From: Talinum fruticosum
Taxonomy: Eukaryota; Streptophyta; Magnoliopsida; Caryophyllales; Talinaceae
Length of the DNA: 64,000 nucleotides
Direction of reading: 5' to 3'
NCBI GenBank assembly: GCA_021018815.1
Contig: JAITYX010000002.1
Coordinates: 7,657,001 to 7,721,000 of the forward strand
The notes under the pieces are model-generated. The model did no database searches. It was given only the letters and a program-made list of their open reading frames with translations, and was not told the DNA's origin. This document shows, in pieces, positions 54,741-64,000 of the stretch; positions within the stretch are counted from its first letter, which is position 1, and each line of letters begins with the position of its first letter. The position numbers and the translations under genes are program-made.

Positions 54741-56875
54741 ATGTTGAATTTTGATAAAGAAAAGAATAAGAAAGTTGATAAGAAAAGAAATCAATTCCGA
54801 TGGCCAAAGGCAATGTAAAAGGAATTACTGAAAGTTTTGGCTAATGAAGTTAAGAAAGGCAATCGACCAAACAACACTTTCAATTCTATCTAGGTCTATC
54901 TCCTTTGCTGTAGCAAAGTTCATATCAAAGAAGTACAATGTCAAATGCTTGTCCGAGCACGTTAAAAATCATCTCAAGAGTCAAATCTACATAGGGAGTG
55001 ATATAAAAACTTCGAAACAAATTCTAGCTTTAGGTGGGATGAAAACCTTAAGATGATTCAAGCATCACCTACTGTGTACGATACATACATTGAGGTATAA
55101 TAAAATCCCCTTCCCGTTTTTTTACGGGGTTGTTGTCTCTCTTTTTATCCCCTTTTTTGCTTTTATAATTTCAGTCTCTCTTTGTCTCTCCTCTATTTAG
55201 TGTTTATCTTTTTTGCTTTTATACTTTTATTCCCTCTTTGTCTCTCCTGCGTTAAGTTTTTAAACCCCCCTTTTCGCTCTTCTAATCTCAATCCCAAGGA
55301 TCTCTTTTCTTAATGTGGTAACATGTAAGAATCGTGATTTTAATTGAACCGATTATAATCTTAGTTTAAAAAGCTCAAGGCGCACAAATGCGCAAAGGGT
55401 CCTAGGGCCGGGGCGGCTTTGAGGCGAAGGAGCGTGCTTTTGGAACAGGGCGCACTTACTTAAAAATGCTTGAAAATCGGTGCTAAGCAATATTTTTGAT
55501 CGAATATGCTAGATAATGACATCAAATAAGCGATTAGATATCATTGTACTACGAAAAATACTACAAAGAGGCTTAGATTGTGATAACACAATGAATTCTC
55601 TACGATTTTAACCAAAAAGCGAGAAAAAAAAGAAAAATAACACAAATTGAAAAAATGGGGCAATTTACCCACTTACTAATTGTCTAACAAAGACGAGAGA
55701 CAAGAGAGGGGGACAGAAAGAGAGAGTGGCAGAAAAATAGCAAAAAATAGAAAAAAAGCCCACTGAGGCAAGTAAGGAGCATGAGGCGTGCCCTCGATTA
55801 AGGCGCAGAGGCGCGCGCCTTAGAGGGATTTTTGGAGGGGCTGGGCTTCACCCTTGCAAGGCGCAAGGAGGTGGGCTTTGGGCTTTTCTGCGCCTAAGCA
55901 TGCTCGGGCGCTTTTTAAACTAAGATTATAATCACGTGCATTGACACTAGTTTTGAGTGAGACAAGCTTGCTGAACGTGCATTTTATATGTTCCTATTTG
56001 TTGTAACTTGTAACCAAGTTCATGTAGTTGTATAAGTGTATCCTACGACAATTAGGTTTGGTTGGACTCCAACGTGTGACCGTCGAGATCTCGGAGTGTG
56101 TGGCTCGTTGATTATATCTATTATCATTTTTTATGGAGGTATAAGGCTTTTAGCCTAAGGGATAGGCCATATTACTAATGAAAGAAAATTTCAATCCAAA
56201 ATAGAAAATTCCCTCTATTAACTTTAAGTTGGTTTCTTTTATGGTTTCGAATATAGTAAAATTAAAAACTTTGTTGAGTTTTGGTTGGTTACTTGAGTAA
56301 TTGCTCTATAGAACAAGTTGTAATGTTTCTTTTATGTTTTTCTCTAATTAGGCAAAACCTGCTCATGATAAGTATTTGAATAAAAAAATTGAGATGTATG
56401 ATGAAATGACCATTGTTAATGGGAATGATGTAGCTAGAGGAAGTTGTGCCAAATCATTTGATGATGTTGAAGTGGAGTCTTGTGATAATGCGATATATCT
56501 AGAAGAGAAGAGTAACAATGAAGGTGAAATCGTGAAAGAAAATGACATAGGGTTCTTCAATTGGTGTACCATCGGGGTCAACAAAAAGTCAAAAGTCGAA
56601 AGAGAGCTCGCGAGGCTGACCGGAAATACTAGTAATTTCTTCCCAACTTAGTCAAGTTTCGTAAAGTTGCTACCGCTCTTGAAAAATTCTCGAAATCCAA
56701 GCTCAATGTTGAGCTACTTTTTGAAGAAGTTACGAAAATTTAAGGTTTTGAAGATGAGTTTTTGGCTTTTGCATTAATTGAACACAAAAGTCAAGGCAGA
56801 GGCTTTCTAGTGAAAAATGAGAAGCTTCGCAAAATTTGGCTTCAAAACTTCATGAAGAAGAACAAAACGATATGA
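54741..56875 (+). pseudogene. MYB/SANT-like protein gene carried by the foldback element, broken
   Basis: Exon 1 begins ATG TTG AAT at 54741 and contains FRWPKA, LLKVLANEVKKGNRPNNTF, then after a frame change KKYNVKCLSEHVKNHLKSQ, and after another, WDENLKMIQASPTVYDTYIE ending at a donor 55094/55095. Exon 2 starts at 56352 after TTAG and joins in frame: AKPAHDKYLNKKIEMYDEMT, then GNDVARGSCAKSFDDVEVE. Further fragments run to LRKIWLQNFMKKNKTI with the stop at 56873-56875. Several stops and frame changes make it dead. Related proteins accompany plant Harbinger-type transposases. The 3' half is repeated inverted in the left arm. Confidence 0.7.
55347..55937. repeat. GC-rich palindromic MITE-like insertion inside the MYB/SANT-like intron
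   Basis: The ends are near-perfect inverted repeats: GATTATAATCTTAGTTTAAA at the left and TTTAAACTAAGATTATAATC at the right. Inside are GGCGCA-rich words (AAGGCGCACAAATGCGCAAA, GGCGCAGAGGCGCGCGCCTT), far more GC-rich than the surroundings. It has no coding capacity. It resembles the GGCGC-rich MITE-like repeats common in dicots. Confidence 0.75.
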
Positions 56876-57605
56876 TAGTATTATTGGGCATTTGTCTGTG
56901 GCAAACAAACTTTGATAGAATATGACTTCTCGCTTTCCTGTTTTCACTTCTAGCAAACTTTGGTTTGTTGCCGGAATTTGACTTCTCTTCTTCGTGCTTT
57001 CCTTTCTATAAATATTATTCAAACTCTATTTTGTATTTTTCTTTCGGACTTTTTAGTTTGTTATGTTCATGTCTTAAGGTTTTACTATTATTGGGTTTGG
57101 ATATGACTTATCGGGAAGTTGCTAGATTACGTTAACCAATTAGCGTTGGCCTTTTCAATGTTTGTTCGGTTAAATTGAGACCATATTTGTCAATTGTTTT
57201 CCTTTTTGTCCGGTGCATTGTCTTCTCTTTCTTCCTTTACTTCTCTTCGTTATGTTTTTGGAGAACTTACATCAGGCAATTTGTTAACTTTTGCCACATT
57301 TTTTATTTTGTTTTAGGGTTTAGGGTTAGGGTATGTGGTTTAGGGTTTAGGGTTAGCATATGAGTTTTAGGATTTAGGTGTTTAGGGTTTAGGGTATGGG
57401 GTTTAGGGTTTAGGGTTTAGGGTATGGGGTTTAGGGTTTAGGGTTTAGGGTTTAGGGTTTAGGGTTTAGGGTTTAGTAATACAGTTTTGGGATTTAGGGT
57501 TAGGGTATGGGATATAGGGTTTAGGGTTAGGGTTAGAGTTTGGGAGATTTAGGGTTTAGGATTCAGGTTTATGCACCTAATTTCCTTCCTACCAAACAAT
57601 GGAAA
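56187..57605 (-). repeat. Right inverted arm of the foldback element
   Basis: Counterpart of 52535-53855. The arm starts inside exon-flanking sequence of the MYB/SANT-like gene and ends near CCTACCAAACAATGGAAAC. The outermost 130 bp present on the left were not seen here. Confidence 0.8.
57312..57562 (-). repeat. Telomere-like TTTAGGG array, right arm
   Basis: Long runs of TTTAGGG (at least seven consecutive units near 57425-57475) with GTTAGGGTATGGG and GTATGGGGTTTAGGG variants. It is the inverted counterpart of 52563-52788 and more homogeneous than that array. Confidence 0.92.
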
Positions 57606-57873
57606 CAGGAATGCCAATTTCACTTGGTAGAATGTACAACAGTAAGTCAGTCAGCCAACTGAGGATATGACATTGCAGTACATGAAGAACATCAATCACC
57701 TCAAAATTGAATACACAGAAAAACCCTAACCAATACCCACATGGGTTGGTTTCTTTTTCCATATGTTGCTAAGAAATACAAAATGAATCATTTGCTGAGT
57801 AATCAAAATCAACTCTAATCGGGAACACAGTATGCCCAAATTAAAATAAGAATCGGGGTACTATAGGGGGTAC

Positions 57874-58015
57874 CTGGAGATGAGTAGACGAGGGTGGCGG
57901 CGACGGAGGACGGAGTGTCGAATCGGGGTAGCTGGACTGCGGCGGCTTGACAGATTAGCGACGGCGAGAGGGAGCGAAGAAACTCTCCGCCTTACTTACC
58001 ACCGACGGGGGTTCA
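57874..58015 (-). other. Probable 5'UTR exon of LSM2
   Basis: A GC-rich island (CGGCGACGGAG, GGCGGCTTGACAG on the plus strand) ends, reading minus, with CTCATCTCCAG/GTACCCCC, a good splice donor at 57874/57873. The next plausible acceptor before the LSM2 ATG is GGCTGCAG at 52180. No other gene in the vicinity would use it. This is an inference; no coding sequence is present. Confidence 0.5.
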
Positions 58016-59319
58016 AATGAAGCATTCGCTAACTTATGCCAAGGGATGCGTTTCTGTTCTTATTAACTTTTTTTTCCACAGCAATTAAAATAAGAAAAGT
58101 GCACCACAATACAAGCCAAAAGAAAAACCCCATTAATTAAATCGGTTTCGGCTAATGGTTCATTTGATGAATTCATCTCAATCTATCAAAATTAATTCGA
58201 GCTTATTTTCAATCAATTTGATCAAATTTTATTGAGTTTTAGATCAAAGTTCTTTTAACTTTTTATGTTTACTTTTTTTCCCAGCATCTCTTACCTCTAT
58301 AATAAAAATACAAATGAAACTATATAACAATCTAATTGAATCGGCATAAATCAACAATAGATACTTTCAGATAAGAGATTTGACTTGTAATTTATACAAT
58401 AAAGTTACAAATAAAAATACATGATAATCCAATTGAAGCGGCATAAGTCAATAGATTTCTTCAAATTTGTCAAGTGACTTGTAATTTCATCATCTAAATT
58501 CATGTGCTTGACGCAAACGCACAACCACTCTTTAGCCAAAAGGGGGGAACTTTCAACTTTTTAATATCCTTATATTCATCATAATAACTATGTACATTCT
58601 TTGCCTTTATAAATATTAATTCCCTATCGCTTCGTAGTCTGTAATTTCATCATTGGTTAAGTTTGTTCGATCAACATTTATAATTAACGGTTATCAATAG
58701 TTATCAGTATTACCAACAGTTACAATTAACGAGTTAGTAACAGTTATAATTAACGATTACTAACTATTAACAGTTATTAATAATTACAAATGCTTTTATA
58801 AAAGCAAGAATGATTACTGTTAGAAGCTATCAACGATTACAAATGCTTTTATAAAAACTGAAATAAACATTCCTAAGTATCATAATCCTCTTCCGGTTGC
58901 TTGTCTATTTAAGTTTCGAAAGGATCTATTTGGTTCTAATTTCTAGCAACAGTTGAGGGCCTCAAGGTTCGGTCAAGATGGAACATATCCCAACCCCTAG
59001 CGCCCAACAACCCCCCTCTTCCCCTAAAAAACACAGGATACTGCACAACATATCAAAAACAACACAAAGTACGTAGCCACGAAGGTGAAGTTGAGAGGTT
59101 CTATTTTGCATAGATGGATCGCACTTTACAAATTATAGATGAACGAGGTCTTTAAAATTATGACCCAGCAGTATTATTGTTCCATGATGCATCAACAATA
59201 TTCAGAGATCAGCCAAGGGCAGCACAAGATTGGCATTTCGAACATTGGCAGTGTAAGAATCGTAGCTGGGGATTAGATCAAAGAATATGGCTTGTGACAA
59301 CCCCCCCGAAAAAAATAAG
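58016..59319. other. Intergenic, LSM2 upstream region and PDF 3' flank
   Basis: AT-rich with no gene. An AT-rich repeat with TTATAATTAACGGTTATCAA and TAACAGTTATAATTAACGA-type units occupies about 58650-58870 and belongs with the repeats at 19191 and 36930. The PDF 3'UTR should lie just left of 59320. Confidence 0.5.
58650..58870. repeat. AT-rich dispersed repeat, TAACAGTTA type
   Basis: Short imperfect units (AGTTATAATTAACGATTACT and similar), plus a duplicated ACAAATGCTTTTATAAAA at about 58786 and 58838. It is related in texture to the copies at 13320/19191 and 36930. Confidence 0.45.
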
Positions 59320-62300
59320 TCATTTCTTCCCAAAGCCAACAGCTGCTTTTCTTCTTTTCCAAGTTTCGATCTTTTCAGGGCTTGGGAGTCCTGTATTCTC
59401 TTCATACTTCGTTTCTAAGGCCTGAATAACAGAAATGTGAAAACATGGGTCAAATAATGAAAAGAATTTTAATGGTTAAGAATTCAATATTCAGAAACCA
59501 CATGTTGATGTAGTTAAGTTTACAAATACAAAATTAAAGACTTGAATGGTCAGTTCGCAACGCCAAACAGGCAACCGCCCTATGAGGCTGGAGAACAAAA
59601 TTGGTCATGCTGTGTAACAAACAAGCTCCATCATAGCTTCAGCAATGGGCAGAATGTTTTATTCAGCAATGGGCAGTTAATTACTCCTAGTAAGCAAAGC
59701 ATTTTACTAGAGTATTGTCCTCTTCTTTATCGTGGACTAGTAGGCAGTCAATGACTTGAAAATCAAATATGCATCAGAGACACCCCCTTGCAATTCCGCT
59801 GTCAGGTAAGGTTGTTGACATCCGACTCCACTAGGCTTCACCCAATCCAAGGTGGGTGGGGCTCCAAGTTATGATTTGATTTGGCAATTCCAAACAAAGT
59901 ACAAAAAAACTGAAGCCAATAATACTTGTAGACCAGATACTTTCTCTGTTCTTTGTAGTCGGCAACACAAGGCAACGAGGTGGCTTTGATAGCACCCCCT
60001 ACAATAACTCTTAGGTACTGTTAAGTCCATGTAGCTCGTTATTGTTCATGTTATTTTATTTCACTACTAATACGCAACACAAGTTGTTCAAGATAGCAAT
60101 TCGTTTTTTGACAATAGCTAATACAATGCCTAAATCCAATCCAACATGAAGTTCAAACTTCACTTCATCTGACATTCTTTCAAAGAAAGGATGCCCTGAA
60201 ATATTTAAGGATTTTCGGATTTTAATATTCCGAACTATGAGTCATGTTGCTCATCATATTTTGAACTATCAATTTACCTCATAGCATCCTTAACATTAAC
60301 AATAATACTTCTAAATATCCTATACTTTGAAAAACTAACCCTAATTGACCCGATTCCAAGACACCGATCACTATTTTTCAAAGTACAGGATGTTAAAAAA
60401 TATTAGTATTAAGAGTGGAAATGCTACAGGGTAAATCGATAGTTTGTGATATTATAAACAATATAACAAAAAGTTTGGGATGTTAAAATACAATAATTCA
60501 ATATTTAATCATCTGATTACCTGTAAGTTTGAACGTATCGTGTCAAGAACTTCATCTGTCATTCTTTCAAAGAAGAGGATACCCTGAAATATTGTACACC
60601 GTTACTAAAGGTACAAATTGAAGATGACCTAGTAAATATTGTCCAAAGCATTAGAAATAAAGTACAAACTACAAAATGAAGATGATTTAGTAATACTAGC
60701 AAGCAGTGACTGTAAAACTCAAAAATTTATAAAATCAAACCCTTATTGATCCCTACCTACCATACCCGTGTCGGACGCTCAACACTTTGACGAGAGTACG
60801 ACAGTTGACACTTTAAATTACAATGAAGTTTCTGAAAGTAGGCGAGTCTGACACTTAGACATGTATCCAACAATCTAGAGGTCGGACACAGCATTTTGGT
60901 CAAGGTTTTAAATAAACAACCTTCATTCTTTGTCTTTGTCAAATAATTCATATACCCAACATGAATGGAGGAATTTTCACCAAAACATACTGGATCATGC
61001 CCAACCAAGACAATTTTAAGGGCACCAGAAAGACATATATTACAGGACTGTATTTTGGAAATTTCTATTTGGTGAAAAAAAAAAAAAAAAAAGATTCTCC
61101 ATGGGTTTGCCTCATGAAGGAGAGAAGGCATAAGTGATATGCAGTAGAGGCATGGTATGAAGCAAGCCAAACAAACTCGAAAAGTAAGCTGCAAGGAACA
61201 ACTTCCTGTGGGTAAGGCTGCATACATTGTGGACTTCAAAAAATTTTCAGAGGAGTGCACAGGAACAACTTCAAGGTTGATTCTTATTATGCATTGCAGT
61301 ATCTACTTGGCTAGGCATTCAAAAGCAAGTATTATCATGCATCGGAAGCACCAACAATGAATTAAATCTTTGATGCCAATAGAAATATGATAAAATTCGG
61401 ACAATCACAATAGACTTTATATTTAATAAGAAAGAGCAAATTCAGATTATTATCAAAGACACGCGACTGAGATGAATGGGAGTCACCAGAGGCAATAAAT
61501 TATTAGCAAGACTGATGCTCTTGAAGACTCTATTAAATGCAGCAGGTAGCAAGTTTACCTTCAGAGATGAAGCTCATAAAGGGCATTTCTAGAACCTTTT
61601 GATCACATAGAATTATTCAAATCTTTGTAGATGAGAATCAAATTATAACCATAAGTCAAACTGTCAAAGAGGCATAAGAACAGTTGGCAGAAAACAGTGG
61701 AAAAGGATAATTCAAAGAGTTCTAACAACCATGACTCAAATGGCAGGATATCAAACACCACAATTTTATTCGTCCCATTACATATATGGTTGACAGAATA
61801 TGAACCTGCAAATGGTCAAATTCATGCTGGAACACCCGGGCTGGAAGACCTGATAAAGAAACTGTAAACCTTGCACCTGTGATATCCCTGGCATCAATCT
61901 TAACTGATTCGGGTCTCTGGATAGCAGACATTCAAATCAAGTCAACATACAAAAATACAGACTGATAAAAATGTCCACTTCAACAAAGTAGATTTCTCAA
62001 ATGAACGCCAGTATTTTACATTCTTACAATTTAAACATTGAAAAAGTTTCAAAACGTCAAACAACCATGACCAGGCATGTATATTTATTCGCAGCTGCTG
62101 ATACAAATAGCCCTAGAAAAGTGCTCCACCATGGGTCTACATGTGAATAAGTTTGCAAATCACCACCAAACTGAGAACCATCCATATGATGTCAATACAA
62201 AAGGGGACAGAACAATACATACACTGCACATTATGAGCGAGACTATAAATCAGACAGAGAGAGAGAGAGGAATGGTTCTTGTTTGGCTTAAGGCCCTTCC

Positions 62301-64000
62301 AGTAGCCCATGATACTAAAAGACTACATTTGAAGACTTAGATGATGGATTTGAGCTAATACAATAGCATTTGTACAGTTGCACTTGTACATGCATACATG
62401 GTCAAACTACAAAAACCTCGTACATGCATACAAACAAGATCAATAATTATATATAGACATAAATTTTGCTAAACATCTAATTAAGAAACCATGTCCTCAC
62501 ACATACAGATACCATCCTTAACTAGAAGTTAACTAGTCCAGCTCAGTTAAGTCCATTCATATCGGGCCTAACAGAAGTTAATCAGTCTCTTTGAAACATA
62601 CAATATTAACCTCTTAGGTTCCCCTAAACAAAAAGAAATTCAGATTCTAGTTTAAGAGGTTGATATCCAAGGGCCCGAACCCCTCTATCCCATCTAATCA
62701 TGTGCATATACTTTGTTTTCTTAATCGGAATAACACTTGATACACTGCAAAAGACTCTGAATTCTCCCAAACTTCCAACAGATATACCCCCTCAAAGACA
62801 AGGTTTATTGTCTATAGATCATGAACCCCCGCCCCGTTCAAAAAAAATTGGCACTGAAATATCATGAATCAAGCAATAGGAAATTTTAAAGGAGAAAAAG
62901 GGAACAGAAGAAATATCTGAAGAAACACAAAACAGTCAATCATGGGATAATGTCTCAAGAAAAAACATGGTTGAGGCATCACCAGAGCAGATGGTTGATG
63001 ATCAGTACTTGGTACTAGCTCCATCTTGAGGTTGACAGCTACTTAACAGGGCAACATTCATTCAGTTATGAAAGGCTTGCAGTAGAAAATATTATGATTT
63101 ACTGACGCTGTTCTTGGTTTGACACTATGTTTTACTAGTGCTGAACTTTCTGTAATGTAATCAACATAAGTTGCAAGTGCATCACTAGCATCATCTCGTA
63201 AGGAAAAGAAATTCCAGAACTCAAATTCCTATCTTTGGATACCCACTCTAGACAAGGCATCAGGAGAAAATACCTGAACATCGCCATATATCTTAGGAAA
63301 TGATAAACATCCTTCCTCAAAAAGTGTATTCCGTAGTGAATACTTGCTAACTCGTGGATTTATGAGTACAATTTCTTCCCCTACACCACGTTCACCAGCA
63401 GGATTGAAGACCATGAGCTGAACATTAATGCCAACTTGGGGAGCCGAGAGCCCAATCCCATCAGTTCTGCGGAAAATGAAGCCAACAAGCATTGTTCACA
63501 ACCCTGTAGATAAAATTCATGGCCTAGGTGTACTATTACCCAATCATCTCCTAACTGAAAGTGATCCAGAAAGCAAGTAAAAATTCACATTTAGGCATTA
63601 GATTCTCCATCCTCTCATATCAATCATGAACACTTGAAAATTATCAAATGAAAGGTGCATATACATTAATTAAAAATGGCCACTCACTTGTACATAACAT
63701 CAAACATTTCATCAACCAACTTCTTCAAATTATCATCAAAGGTATCAACCCGTTTGTTTTTGCCCGAAGCCTCGGATCCGGGTACTCCACAATTTTCAAG
63801 GGCGGCTCGAAATGCAAGTCGGCACCTTTCAAACACAAAGCCACAAACAACCCAAAAAATCAACCCACAAACAAAATTACCCACAAAAGGTTTAAACAAA
63901 AACACAAACAACCAGCTGAAATTGAAGAAAAAAACTTTAGGTAGTAAGCGAAGACATACTTGTCGCAACTTCATCATCTTTGAAGGAGGTGTCTCTTTTC
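59320..64000 (-). CDS. PDF1B: Peptide deformylase, PDF1B type (5' end outside the window), with an apparent frameshift
   Basis: Organellar peptide deformylase removes the formyl group from N-terminal Met of nascent plastid and mitochondrial proteins. Exons: >64000-63960, 63825-63688, 63466-63274, 61916-61806, 60583-60521, 59421-59320. All three metal-binding motifs are present: GIGLSAPQVG, EGCLSFP and QHEFDH. The order is ADLHFEPPLKIVEYPDPRLR, VDTFDDNLKKLVDEMFDVMY, TDGIGLSAPQVGINVQLMVF, the EGCLSFP block, KIDARDITGARFTVSLSGLP, GILFFERMTDEVLDTIRSNL and GLPSPEKIETW. It ends VGFGKK. The exon at 63825-63688 is one base short: the A run (T5 at 63757-63761 on the plus strand) should be A6 to link PDPRLRA to KNKRVDTF. 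The transit peptide lies outside the window. Confidence 0.92.
59806..59880 (+). repeat. SINE tail-like fragment in PDF final intron
   Basis: GTAAGGTTGTTGACATCCGA followed by CACCCAATCCAAGGTGGGTG resembles the 3' region of a common plant SINE tail family (GTAAGGTTGCGTACATCCGA type). No A or B box was found next to it, so it is a fragment at most. Confidence 0.3.

Larger units (their letters stand above)
52407..57605. mobile_element. Foldback-type element with telomere-like arrays in both arms
   Basis: Two long arms in inverted orientation (about 52535-53855 and 56187-57605) enclose a 2.3-kb spacer. Each arm runs from an outer segment with TTTGGTAGGAAGGA, through a telomere-like array, through sequence containing GGCCAACGCTAATTGGTTAA, to an inner segment with AAGAAACCAACTTAAAG. 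Left of the left arm a further 130 bp starts GTGTGTTTGGTTGCGGG, a typical DNA-transposon-like end; no counterpart was seen on the right, so that end seems truncated. The spacer and right arm carry a broken MYB/SANT-like gene. The element lies in what is probably the LSM2 5'UTR intron. No transposase was seen. Naming it a single element is an inference from symmetry. Confidence 0.7.

Noticed and set aside
52563..57562. A real chromosome end or telomere fusion
   Set aside because: The two arrays are embedded in matching inverted arms with flanking unique genes on both sides, and the arrays are short and degenerate.
60757..61260. 167-codon minus-strand open frame in a PDF intron
   Set aside because: It lies between well-defined PDF exons, contains a poly-Phe run from a T/A tract, and resembles no known family.

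Overview
This is a stretch of an AT-rich eudicot plant nuclear genome. The evidence is intron-rich genes with mostly GT-AG introns, plant-type protein families (HD-Zip class I, TSO1/CPP, PALE CRESS, organellar peptide deformylase) and decayed plant transposons. The species cannot be named from the sequence alone.

Eight protein-coding genes can be reconstructed exon by exon. In order: a PUS7/TruD-type pseudouridine synthase (minus, 1713-11669, 20 exons); cytosolic ribosomal protein S3a/eS1 (plus, 19695-21933, 7 exons); mitochondrial ribosomal protein mL41 (minus, 25066-26827); a class I HD-Zip transcription factor (minus, 30043-31948, perhaps with a tiny extra first exon at 32393-32411); a TSO1-like CRC-domain protein (minus, 38808-44581, 10 exons); a PALE CRESS-like plastid protein (minus, 45605-49578, 7 exons); the Sm-like protein LSM2 (minus, 50595-52145); and a PDF1B-type peptide deformylase whose 5' end lies beyond the right edge (minus, 59320->64000). 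Several serve RNA or protein synthesis (S3a, mL41, PUS7, LSM2, PDF), but they form no operon-like unit and the grouping is probably incidental.

Three transposon-rich zones break up the genes. (1) PUS7 intron 5 holds a 197-bp MITE and a decayed LINE. (2) 13412-19190 is a 5.8-kb PIF/Harbinger element with TIRs, a TAA target duplication, a broken DDE transposase and a broken MYB/SANT-like ORF. It is inserted inside an older AT-rich repeat that recurs elsewhere in the window. (3) The long 5'UTR intron of LSM2 appears to contain a roughly 5.2-kb foldback element. Its arms of about 1.3-1.4 kb each carry a telomere-like CCCTAAA/TTTAGGG array, and its body carries a broken MYB/SANT-like gene with a nested GC-rich palindrome in the intron.

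The most notable observations are an AT-AC (U12-type) intron in PUS7, the foldback element with telomere-like arms, and a repeated anomaly: PUS7, RPS3a and PDF are each intact except for one missing base in a short homopolymer. The last pattern suggests residual long-read consensus error rather than three independent pseudogenes. I did not find a convincing new molecular system; the foldback element is the nearest candidate.
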